From NCBI GenBank assembly GCA_030615435.1, contig JAUWZH010000002.1, forward strand, positions 1-28,540: DNA of 28,540 nt, written 5' to 3'. A program made the translations under genes and the position numbers. The DNA is from Candidatus Brocadiaceae bacterium. GTDB taxonomy: Bacteria > Planctomycetota > Brocadiia > SM23-32. Below are positions 14,506-21,316 of this stretch, piece after piece (within the stretch, counting starts at the first letter, position 1; each line of letters opens with the position of its first letter). A model generated the notes under the pieces. It made no database searches and was not told where the DNA came from. It saw only the letters and a program-made list of their open reading frames with translations.

Positions 14506-15468
14506 TTACAGTAGGTAGCGCCGGATCTCCTGGCGGATGATTTCGCGCAGCTCCCGGCCGTTGCCGCGGGGCGCAGGAGCCACCCCTAACCCCGGATGCA
14601 AGGGGGCTTGCGCTTCCAACCGCCGCGCCCGGAGACGCGGGTGCTCTTCCTCACCCTCAAGGCGTCCTTTGCGCTCTTCGAGCCTCTCGCGGGCCTTCTC
14701 CATCCTTTCGATCCTCTCGCGCATCATTTCCTTCAGCCTTTCGACCGTCTCCGGATCGTCGGAGGTGAGTTCCAAGAGGACCCCGTTGTCCTTTTCGATG
14801 AGCTGGACCTGCACGTCCTCGGAGAGCATGAGCCCGAACCAATCCCTCGCCCTCGCCAGGCCCGGATGGGCCCTCGCGCTCTCCCTGAGGACGCGTGCGC
14901 CGCTGGCGAAATGCCGCATGGCCTCGATTCTTTTCGGGAGCACGCGCTTAATGACCTCGGCCTGCTCGGGCTCGTCGCTCGTTACGAGGATCATCAAGCC
15001 GTCGTCAAGGGGCTCTGTCTCCACGTTCACCTTCTCCGCAAGCGCCCTCTGACGGCGCGCCCTGACGGGAACGCCTGATGCTCCGGCGCGCCTGCGCAAC
15101 CTGCGCCCTGCCTGCCGCAGCCAATTTAGCCGCTTGGGAAGCTCCTGCCGGATTTTTTCGGCCAGTTCCGGCTCCTGCGAGGTGACGCGAATGGTCACGC
15201 CGTCGGCGATTTCCTCCACGTCAACGCTCACCTCAGGGTGCGCCAGCAGGCCCATCCCGGCTTGATGGTGGACAGGGGCGATACGGCCCCTCATGGCACC
15301 CGACACTGCGGGGTCCGCCGGGACGCGCCGGAATTCGCCGCGGCGTTCTCTCATCCCGCGACGCCCGGCGCCGCGATACTGTTGAGCGCCCGCCGGCCGC
15401 CCCAGCGACAGGGCCGCCAGAAGCGCCAGTCCGACCACAACGTGTCTCAGATAGTGTCTGCGTCTCAT
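14506..15468 (-). CDS. Secreted triple-repeat protein of the ECF sigma operon, unknown function
   Basis: 320 residues from the ATG at 15468, preceded by GGAGGTGGAG; this start puts a signal peptide first (RRRHYLRH then a hydrophobic stretch 9-24, GAQ cleavage-like site at 27-29). Three diverged copies of a ~42-residue unit follow at 79-120, 146-187 and 217-258. Each has a strand V-x-V, then a short DG/NG turn, then V-x-I/L-x-(V/L)TS, then (Q/D)(E/D)PE and a helix ending in an Arg-rich L-P-K-R or M-R-E-R segment. The helices are strongly amphipathic and charged, and 244-275 is coiled-coil-like. No known family is recognised with certainty. Last gene of the operon, 79 bases after the Spy-like gene, so it is probably an effector or regulator of the same envelope stress response. 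Confidence 0.8.
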   Translation of the reverse strand: MRRRHYLRHVVVGLALLAALSLGRPAGAQQYRGAGRRGMRERRGEFRRVPADPAVSGAMRGRIAPVHHQAGMGLLAHPEVSVDVEEIADGVTIRVTSQEPELAEKIRQELPKRLNWLRQAGRRLRRRAGASGVPVRARRQRALAEKVNVETEPLDDGLMILVTSDEPEQAEVIKRVLPKRIEAMRHFASGARVLRESARAHPGLARARDWFGLMLSEDVQVQLIEKDNGVLLELTSDDPETVERLKEMMRERIERMEKARERLEERKGRLEGEEEHPRLRARRLEAQAPLHPGLGVAPAPRGNGRELREIIRQEIRRYLL

Positions 15469-15547
15469 CACTCCACCTCCTTCTGTTCTGAAGTCTACGG
15501 CAATCACTCCATCGGCTGCCCGCCTCAGCGGCGGGCGCTTTGCTCTG

Positions 15548-16048
15548 CTACTGGGTCAATCCTTGAGTGCGCCTCATGAAGGGGCGAGGTGAGCGCTGGC
15601 GCTCCCGGAGCATCCGCCCGAGTTGCCGGCGCTGCTGAGCGTTGAGCCCCTGGCGCAGTTCGAGCAGATGGGCTATGACCAGCCCGCGGATCCTCTCCTG
15701 CTCCTCGGCCATCCTCCGCTCGGCGGCGCGGAGCTCCTGTGGGTCGCTCTGAGGGGCCTGCAGCAGGGTCAGGAACTCTTCCCGGGCCGCCCGCGCGTTC
15801 TGCACCGGCCCTTCGAGCCTCTCGCGCAGCCTGCCCCGGGCGGCGAGTATCCGGCGACGCTGCTGGGGCGCAAGCCCAAACTCCTCCGCCTGGCCCACAA
15901 CGAACCCTCTCCCGGGCACCGTCTCGCGTTGCTTCTCCGCGAGCAGAGGCTGCACGTAGAGGACGTGGTAGAGCCAGATTCCAACGAATCCGACGTTGAA
16001 GGCCAGGGAGAAGATCAACACTATGGCGAGACCGTTCCGTTTGCCCAT
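15548..16048 (-). CDS. Spy/CpxP-like periplasmic sensor with N-terminal membrane anchor
   Basis: 166 residues. A single transmembrane segment at about 7-30 anchors it in the inner membrane, and the rest is an all-helical, Arg/Gln-rich periplasmic domain. Two short motifs, LAPQQRRRI (59-67) and LNAQQRRQL (135-143), are variants of the LTxxQ motif of Spy, CpxP and the heavy-metal-resistance/CnrX family (PF13801-like). Such proteins act as periplasmic chaperones or metal/misfolding sensors; in CnrYXH a CnrX sensor controls an anti-sigma/sigma pair. AAAGGAG is 7 bases upstream of the ATG. It lies 12 bases after the anti-sigma gene. No obvious metal-binding His/Met cluster is seen, so a metal ligand is not claimed. 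Confidence 0.78.
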   Translation of the reverse strand: MGKRNGLAIVLIFSLAFNVGFVGIWLYHVLYVQPLLAEKQRETVPGRGFVVGQAEEFGLAPQQRRRILAARGRLRERLEGPVQNARAAREEFLTLLQAPQSDPQELRAAERRMAEEQERIRGLVIAHLLELRQGLNAQQRRQLGRMLRERQRSPRPFMRRTQGLTQ

Positions 16049-16060
16049 CGCGCTGCTCCT

Positions 16061-16546
16061 TTATTGCACCTGCTCGACCCAATCCAGGTAGGCTTCGGTC
16101 ACCGAGCCCGGGGTGACCACGCTGAGGAGGCTGACCGGCAGCTCGTCGGCCAGTTCCCCGGAGACCACGCCCGCTTGCACGCCCCGTGCCTGCGCCGCCG
16201 ACCCGCTGATCACTCCACCTGAAACGAGGCCGACAGCGACGGCCAGCATGGCGGCGACCCGCATGAGCACAGGGACAGGCGACCGGGGCAGCAGGTGGAC
16301 CTTACGCCTGCGCTCCCCCACCTGCGCCCGACGGACCGCTTCCCGGCACACGGACCTGGCGAAGCCGTCCGGCGCCGCCACAGCGGGCGCAGCATCCAGC
16401 AGCTTGCCAAGGGCTCGGTGTCCGTCCAGCTCTTCTGCACAGCGCGGGCACCCTTCCAGATGCTGACTAACCCGCGAGCGTGCTCCGGGCGGAAGCCCCC
16501 CGTCCAGGTAGGCGCTCAGTTTCTCTTGCACTTTCTTGCACTTCAT
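16061..16546 (-). CDS. Zinc-finger (zf-HC2/ZAS) transmembrane anti-sigma factor
   Basis: 161 residues from the ATG at 16546, which has GGAGG 5 bases upstream; an in-frame ATG 12 bases earlier lacks such a site. The N-terminal domain holds the zinc motif C3 ... H29-x3-C33-x2-C36 (HLEGCPRC), which in ZAS proteins clamps the ECF sigma factor. A membrane segment spans about 92-112, leaving a short periplasmic tail of about 48 residues. By analogy, signal-driven release or proteolysis frees the sigma factor encoded 75 bases upstream. The periplasmic domain is small, which suggests that sensing is delegated to the adjacent Spy-like protein. Confidence 0.9.
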   Translation of the reverse strand: MKCKKVQEKLSAYLDGGLPPGARSRVSQHLEGCPRCAEELDGHRALGKLLDAAPAVAAPDGFARSVCREAVRRAQVGERRRKVHLLPRSPVPVLMRVAAMLAVAVGLVSGGVISGSAAQARGVQAGVVSGELADELPVSLLSVVTPGSVTEAYLDWVEQVQ

Positions 16547-16621
16547 CTCAGCCTCCATCTCTACAAACGATCATTCGGCCCGTATCCTGCGGAAAAATCC
16601 AGTTTTCTTGCCGGCGCGGGG

Positions 16622-17173
16622 CTACAACAAGTCTCTCAGGCGCTCCCTGAGTTCCCTTCTTGCCCGGGCAAGCAGAGAGTCCACGGCGCGGACGCTGCAG
16701 TGCATCGCCTCGGCGATTTCCTCGTAGCTCAGGCCCTCGTAGTGCTGGAGCACCAGCGCGACCCGCTGGCGCATGGGGAGTTCCTCGACCGCCCCCCGCA
16801 CGCGCTCGGCTCGCTCGCGACGCAGCATCACCTCAGGGGGCGCCTCGCCGCCGTCTTCGACCGTGCTCAGATCGGGATGGTCCTCGGGGCTGCGTTTGCG
16901 GTACCGGTCTATGCAAATGCGCGTCAGGACGCGGTAGAGGTAGGTGCGGAAACTCGCCGTCGGGCGGTAGCGCGGGGCGCTCTCCAACACGCGCAGAAAT
17001 GCCTCCTGGGCGGCGTCGCGGGCGCCGTGCTCGTCGGAGAGCAGCCGGAAGGCCACTCCGACAGCGCCGTCCTGGTGGCGGAGCACCAGTTCCTCGAAGG
17101 CGTCCATATCGCCCCGGCCCGCCGCGCTCATCAGCTCTTCGTCGCTTCTCAAGCGGCCCTCCGCCTGTGGCAT
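16622..17173 (-). CDS. ECF-family RNA polymerase sigma factor
   Basis: 183 residues from the ATG at 17173. Region 2 spans about 10-95 (DEELMSAAGRGDMDAFEELV, RDAAQEAFLRV, then SFRTYLYRVLTRICIDRYRK, the promoter-opening helix) and region 4 about 125-180 (VEELPMRQRVALVLQHYEGL, SYEEIAEAMHCSVRAVDSLL, RARRELRERL, the -35-binding helix-turn-helix). Regions 1.1 and 3 are absent, as expected of ECF sigmas. A GTG 27 bases upstream (17200) is an alternative start. It leads the four-gene operon with its anti-sigma, Spy-like sensor and triple-repeat protein. ECF sigmas usually autoregulate, but no ECF-type promoter could be picked out upstream. Confidence 0.94.
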   Translation of the reverse strand: MPQAEGRLRSDEELMSAAGRGDMDAFEELVLRHQDGAVGVAFRLLSDEHGARDAAQEAFLRVLESAPRYRPTASFRTYLYRVLTRICIDRYRKRSPEDHPDLSTVEDGGEAPPEVMLRRERAERVRGAVEELPMRQRVALVLQHYEGLSYEEIAEAMHCSVRAVDSLLARARRELRERLRDLL

Positions 17174-17239
17174 CCGCTCCGGTTCGACCCCTGACAGCAC
17201 GCCCCCCGGCCACCGCTTTTCACCAAAGGAGCAAGGGCT

Positions 17240-17269
17240 ATGGTACGGCCCAATGCAGCGTCCCTACAA
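17240..17269 (-). promoter_or_regulatory. Possible promoter upstream of the ECF sigma gene
   Basis: Read on the minus strand, TTGTAG (17264-17269) and TACCAT (17240-17245) are 18 bases apart, 67 bases or more before the sigma gene. Both boxes are only 4/6 matches. The site lies between the gene and the MITE-like element. Confidence 0.3.
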
Positions 17270-17285
17270 GCGAGATGCCACGGGC

Positions 17286-17469
17286 CTAAGGGGCTATTGC
17301 AAAACCCGGATCTACTGCGGCCGGCTGCGAAGCCCGATGGCTGTGTTGTCGGCGCAAAACGTCCTCAACGTGGCGTCCAGCCACGCTTCCGGCGTTTTGC
17401 GCCTGCCGCCTTGCCCTCAGGCTTCTCGCTCGTCCTCGTCACGAACGGGGTTTCGCAATAGCCCCTAAG
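17286..17469. mobile_element. MITE-like 183-bp element with terminal inverted repeats
   Basis: The ends read AGGGGCTATTGCAAAACCC (17289-17307) and, inverted, AGGGGCTATTGCGAAACCC (17449-17467), 18 of 19 identical. Both are bounded by CCTAAG in the same orientation (17285-17290 and 17464-17469), consistent with a short target duplication such as TAA or CTAA. Inside, further arms pair symmetrically: 17351-17361 with 17393-17403 (11/11) and 17369-17374 with 17380-17385 around a 5-base loop, so the whole element can fold into a long hairpin. It encodes no protein. The shape fits a non-autonomous element mobilised in trans by a DDE transposase; the TTGCAAA ends recall several IS families, but the family is not identified. 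Confidence 0.75.
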
Positions 17470-17543
17470 TGCCGTGTGGGGGTCCCTCCGCTGAGACGGT
17501 TTGGTCCCGCAAGTAACGGAACTCTGATGAAAGGATCTGATTT

Positions 17544-17815
17544 GTGCTCTACCGTGATTTCGGCAAGACTGGCTGGAAGATCTCCGCTGTCGGCCTGGGG
17601 ACGTGGAACATCGGGAACCAGTGGGGTGAGATTGATGAGGCCACCAGCTGGGCCATCGTTCGTACAGCGTTCGACAACGGCGCAAACATCTTCGACAGCG
17701 CCGAATCCTACGGCATTCCCAACGGGCTCTCAGAAGAGCGGCTCGGCACAGCGCTGTCGGAGAGCGGGAGTTGACGGCAGAGGAGCGAGAGGAACTGCTT
17801 GCAGCGCTCGCGTGA
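17544..17815 (+). pseudogene. Aldo/keto reductase remnant with internal deletion
   Basis: From the GTG at 17544 (AAGGA 9 bases upstream) the frame gives about 70 residues of a typical aldo/keto reductase N-terminus: YRDFGKTGWKISAVGLGTW, then NIFDSAESYG, which carries the catalytic Asp and Tyr, and ERLGTAL. It stops at 17772-17774. In another frame the next bases encode ELTAEEREELLAALA and a stop at 17813-17815, the kind of C-terminal helix that ends AKR proteins. Thus head and tail survive but roughly 200-250 middle residues, including the catalytic Lys and His, are gone and the join is out of frame. Non-functional. It sits directly beside the MITE-like element. Confidence 0.75.
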
Positions 17816-17972
17816 TCAGCGCATGTGAGCGGGCTGGAGCTCTCTTTCCTTGTTCTCCAGAGCTCGGAAGGAGAGGGGGACATTCGCGCGTAGACACCGC
17901 AGGTTTGCGGGCGCACCCGCAGAAAGCCCTCGCTGGGCAGCGGATGCGAAATCCAGATCGAGAGAAGAGGCT

Positions 17973-19154
17973 ATGGACACCATTATTGAACGCCAACGAA
18001 GCGTGCCGGTCGTGCGTGAGGTGGACGTGCTGGTGGTCGGCGGCGGGACGGCAGGTGTGCCCGCAGCTCTGGCGGCCGCGCGCCTCGGGGCCCGCACAAT
18101 GCTCGTGGAGAAGTTCAACTCCTTTGGCGGCGCCATCACGTGGGGCCTGACGATCACCCTGCCGCCGTATCCGATCGTCGGCACCATCCTCAATGAGATA
18201 CTGCGTCGCTTGCATGAGAGGTACGGCGCTGTCGTCCAGAGAGGCCCCGAGGCGCCCACTGTGGTGTTTGACCAGGAGCTTTACAAGTACGAGTCGCTGC
18301 TGATGCTCGAGGAGGCCGGCGTCGAGATGCTGCTGAACACGCTCGCCGTCGACGCGATAGTGGAGCGCGGGGCGGTCGGCGGCGTCATCGTCGAGAACAA
18401 GAGCGGCAGGCAGGCGATCCGGGCGAAGGTCACCATTGACTGCACGGGGGACGCCGACGTCGCGTTCCGATCGGGAGCCGCCACCGTCACGGCGCCGAGG
18501 GAGAAGCTTATGTCAGTCACACAGATGTGGGTGGCGGCGAACGTGGACACCACGGCGCCGGACGCCGCCGAAGGACTGACCTGCGTGAGCACTGGCCTTC
18601 ACAAGGGTGAGCTGAATGTCTGGGGGGGCAACCTCGGCAACGTGGACGCCACCGACGCGTGGCAGCTCACTGGGGCGGAGATCACGTTGCGCAAGCAGAG
18701 CGTTCGCGACTGGTTGCAGAAGCGCGTGGACTCGCCCGCGTGGGCGGAGAGCTACATCGGATTCCTCGGCGCGCACCTCGGCGTGCGCGAGACGCGCCGC
18801 CTTGTGGGGGAGTATGTCGTTACTGCCGCTGAGTTCGGCAATGTGAGCTATGAGGATGCCGTTGGCACGACGACCTACGGCAAACAGATCCCCTATCGCG
18901 CTCTTGTGCCTTGCGAGCGTGATGGTCTGTTGGCGGCAGGACGATGCATCTCGACCGATCCCGAGGTGCAGCACAACATCCGCATCGCCACAGACTGCGC
19001 CCTGTTCGGCGAAGTGGCGGGGACCGCCGCCGCCATGTGCATCAAGGAGGGCGTCGAGCCCAGAGACGTGCCGGTCCGCACACTCAGACAGCAACTCGAG
19101 AAGCAGGGCGTGCATTTCGGCCCGCTCGACGAGCTTCCTCGGTCGCTGCGATAG
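17973..19154 (+). CDS. FAD-dependent oxidoreductase (FAD_oxidored family)
   Basis: 393 residues from the ATG at 17973, preceded by AAGAGG. An N-terminal Rossmann FAD-binding motif is VVGGGTAGVPAALAAARLGA, ending in a ribose-binding Glu (MLVEK), followed by SFGGAIT. The second half has a flavin-closing segment GLLAAGRCISTDPEVQHNIR and a final helix before VEPRDVP. This is the layout of the PF12831-type FAD_oxidored family, found in many environmental bacteria next to carbohydrate genes; the substrate of most members is unknown. It is followed after 112 bases by the SMP-30 gene and then by a Gfo/Idh-like gene, so oxidation of a sugar or related polyol is a reasonable guess. Confidence 0.88.
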   Translation: MDTIIERQRSVPVVREVDVLVVGGGTAGVPAALAAARLGARTMLVEKFNSFGGAITWGLTITLPPYPIVGTILNEILRRLHERYGAVVQRGPEAPTVVFDQELYKYESLLMLEEAGVEMLLNTLAVDAIVERGAVGGVIVENKSGRQAIRAKVTIDCTGDADVAFRSGAATVTAPREKLMSVTQMWVAANVDTTAPDAAEGLTCVSTGLHKGELNVWGGNLGNVDATDAWQLTGAEITLRKQSVRDWLQKRVDSPAWAESYIGFLGAHLGVRETRRLVGEYVVTAAEFGNVSYEDAVGTTTYGKQIPYRALVPCERDGLLAAGRCISTDPEVQHNIRIATDCALFGEVAGTAAAMCIKEGVEPRDVPVRTLRQQLEKQGVHFGPLDELPRSLR

Positions 19155-19266
19155 GGCCGGCGTGGGACTGCACGAGGCGCCTTTTGAGCAACTTGGTCAT
19201 TCGCCGCGCCGCGGCACGGCCCGGTGGCGTATAGATGGCAAGAACCAATCGTCTCAAGGAGGGAGA

Positions 19267-20124
19267 ATGGAGCCGGAAATCATAGCCGATTACGAGTGTG
19301 GGTGTGGCGAAGGCCCGCTCTGGCACCCTGACGAGCGGCGGCTCTACTGGGTGGACATTGGGCCGGGGAGGATCTACCGCTACGAGCCGGCATCCGGCGC
19401 GCACGAGCAGTGCCACGAGGGCGCGGCGATTGGCGGGTTCACCATCCAGGACGACGGCGCGCTGCTGCTGTTCATGGCGAGGGGAGCAGTGAAGGCCTGG
19501 CGAGAGGGCGAACTGACCACGATCATTGACGAGATACCCGACGAGCGGGACTCCAGGTTCAACGACGTCGTTGCCGATCCCGCCGGGCGGGTCTTCTGTG
19601 GCACCATGCCCAGAGAGAGCCGGCTCGGAAAGCTCTACCGGCTGGATACGGACGGCGCCCTGTCGGTCATGGTAGAGGACGTGCCCGGCTCTAACGGCAT
19701 GGGCTTCACGCCGGACCGCACTCAGATGTATTTCTCTGACAGCATTGATCATGCCATCTTCCTGTTCGACTACGATCGGGATACCGGCTCCCTGTCCAAC
19801 CGGCGGGTATTCGCCGCCGTCCCTGAGGAAGAGGGCTGCCCGGACGGGCTGACGGTGGACGCGGAGGGCTACGTGTGGCTGGCGCTGTACCACGGCGGCT
19901 GCCTGGTGCGCTACGCCCCGGACGGGACGGAGGAGCGTCGCATCCGGTTCCCCGCCAGGCCGGTCACCAGCGTGACCTTCGGGGGAGACGACTACACCGA
20001 CATCTACGTCACCACTGGCGGTGGCGGCGACAAGGCGCAGCAGGGTGAGGGCGCAGGGGCGGTGTTCCGCCTCAACCTCGGCATCCGGGGCGTCCCGGAG
20101 TTCCGGTCCCGGATTCGCCTCTGA
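19267..20124 (+). CDS. SMP-30/gluconolactonase (regucalcin-like) family protein
   Basis: 285 residues, usual length for the family, cytoplasmic (no signal peptide). AAGGAGG ends 3 bases before the ATG at 19267. The metal site of the six-bladed SMP-30 propeller is visible: E15 (CGEGPLWH), N99 (RFNDVV), N143 (GSNGMGF) and D193 (CPDGLTVD), matching the Glu/Asn/Asn/Asp set of regucalcin-type lactonases. Repeats such as GKLYRLDTDGALSVM and YVWLALYHGGCLVRY form the blades. The likely reaction is hydrolysis of an aldonolactone to the sugar acid. Between the FAD oxidoreductase and the Gfo/Idh-like gene it would act on a lactone produced by oxidation. Confidence 0.92.
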   Translation: MEPEIIADYECGCGEGPLWHPDERRLYWVDIGPGRIYRYEPASGAHEQCHEGAAIGGFTIQDDGALLLFMARGAVKAWREGELTTIIDEIPDERDSRFNDVVADPAGRVFCGTMPRESRLGKLYRLDTDGALSVMVEDVPGSNGMGFTPDRTQMYFSDSIDHAIFLFDYDRDTGSLSNRRVFAAVPEEEGCPDGLTVDAEGYVWLALYHGGCLVRYAPDGTEERRIRFPARPVTSVTFGGDDYTDIYVTTGGGGDKAQQGEGAGAVFRLNLGIRGVPEFRSRIRL

Positions 20125-20168
20125 GCCGGCGCGCCATTCGGAGAGGGAGCAAATCGGAGACAGGGGCG

Positions 20169-21089
20169 ATGAAACGGCTTGGAATGCATCGCGTGGACGG
20201 ACGTTCCTATTGGTTTGGGGGCTACTTCAACCGCTTCGAGCACGACCTGATGGTCCGCTATGCGGGCGGCGCCCGTGCGGACCGCTTCGACGAGACGTTC
20301 GGCGGCGCCGTTCCGTTCGCCGACGCCGAGATCGTTCGCGTCTTCGATACCGATGCCGCCGCCGCGGCGGAGTTCTCCGAGACCTTCCACGTGCCGGTCG
20401 CCCGAACGCTGGAAGAGTTCGCCGACGGCCTCGACGGGGTCATCGTTCCTTTTCCTTCCGGCGGTCCCGCCCGAGACTACGGGGTAACCGCGCCCCTCGC
20501 GGAGTGGGGCATTCCCCTTTTCCTCGACCGGATCATCCTGGAGCAGAGCGAACAATTGAGCGAGCTCTGCGAACGCGCGGCGGCGCAACGCGTCCCCCTG
20601 CACGTGTCCTCTTTCGTGCGCTATTGCGCGGCGCTCCTGCTTCCGGAGGGCGTTGTCGCCGCGCAGTGCGTGGTCGCTTCGGCCGAGGGGGAACCAGACG
20701 GCCACGGAGCCGACCTGCTCGACCTGGTGGACGAGCTGATGGGCGGCGCCATGCCGGCGAGTGTGAGCAATGCCGGCGATGCTGCCAAGGACGTCCTCTG
20801 CATCCGCTATGAGGACGGGCGCCATGCAATCCTGCAACTCTTCCATGCCGGCGAGATGCCGATGCAGGTGAGCGCCTTCGGTGGCGACTGGAGCCGCGTC
20901 ATAGTGCTGGACGGCAGCCAGAACCACTTCGCCGCGTTCCACCAGTTCGAGGCGTTCCTGAGGTCGTTGGAGACACGCGAGCCGCCGGTTCCCTATGACC
21001 GCATGGCGGCGAATGCCGGCGTCCTGCACTTCGCCGAACGGCAGGAGTTCTGCCGATGCGGAAGGCTCCTGCACAGTCATGATGCTTGA
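20169..21089 (+). CDS. Divergent Gfo/Idh/MocA-like protein, probably catalytically altered
   Basis: 306 residues. The middle of the N-terminal domain matches Gfo/Idh/MocA dehydrogenases: AEIVRVFDTDAAAAAEFSET, then VARTLEEFADGLDGVIVPFP, then APLAEWGIPLFLDRII. Two hallmarks differ. There is no clear GxGxxG dinucleotide loop near the start (FGGYFNRFEHD is there instead), and the EKP motif that supplies the catalytic lysine reads DRI. The C-terminal part keeps the alternating strand pattern (VLCIRYEDGRHAILQLFHAG, then VIVLDGSQNHF) typical of the substrate domain. It is 44 bases after the SMP-30 gene. A non-catalytic or re-purposed family member is more likely than a standard NAD(P) sugar dehydrogenase. 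Confidence 0.75.
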   Translation: MKRLGMHRVDGRSYWFGGYFNRFEHDLMVRYAGGARADRFDETFGGAVPFADAEIVRVFDTDAAAAAEFSETFHVPVARTLEEFADGLDGVIVPFPSGGPARDYGVTAPLAEWGIPLFLDRIILEQSEQLSELCERAAAQRVPLHVSSFVRYCAALLLPEGVVAAQCVVASAEGEPDGHGADLLDLVDELMGGAMPASVSNAGDAAKDVLCIRYEDGRHAILQLFHAGEMPMQVSAFGGDWSRVIVLDGSQNHFAAFHQFEAFLRSLETREPPVPYDRMAANAGVLHFAERQEFCRCGRLLHSHDA

Positions 21090-21316
21090 GCCGCCGCCGA
21101 GGAGCAGGGCGCGTCGGCGTGGCTTCGCCTGCCGTCACGTGCGAAGCGGTTCCGCCACTTGACTACAGTAGCCTGACGAGTGCTGGAAGCCTCTGCGATC
21201 TCCCTGTGCGTCTTTCCTCTGGCCTCCTCAAGCGCGACACGCGCCCGATTTGCGAGGCGCCGTCGGAGTAACCGGGGCGTGGCCTCAGCGGCAACAGGGG
21301 AAAGAAGGCGAGGGCT

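Noticed and set aside
17240..17468. Two plus-strand 70-codon frames across the MITE-like element
   Set aside because: They are translations of the inverted-repeat element itself, with no ribosome-binding site and no similarity.
17850..17972. 41-codon N-terminal extension of the FAD oxidoreductase
   Set aside because: The extension is Arg-rich and unlike the family; the ATG at 17973 has a ribosome-binding site and leads directly into the Rossmann motif.
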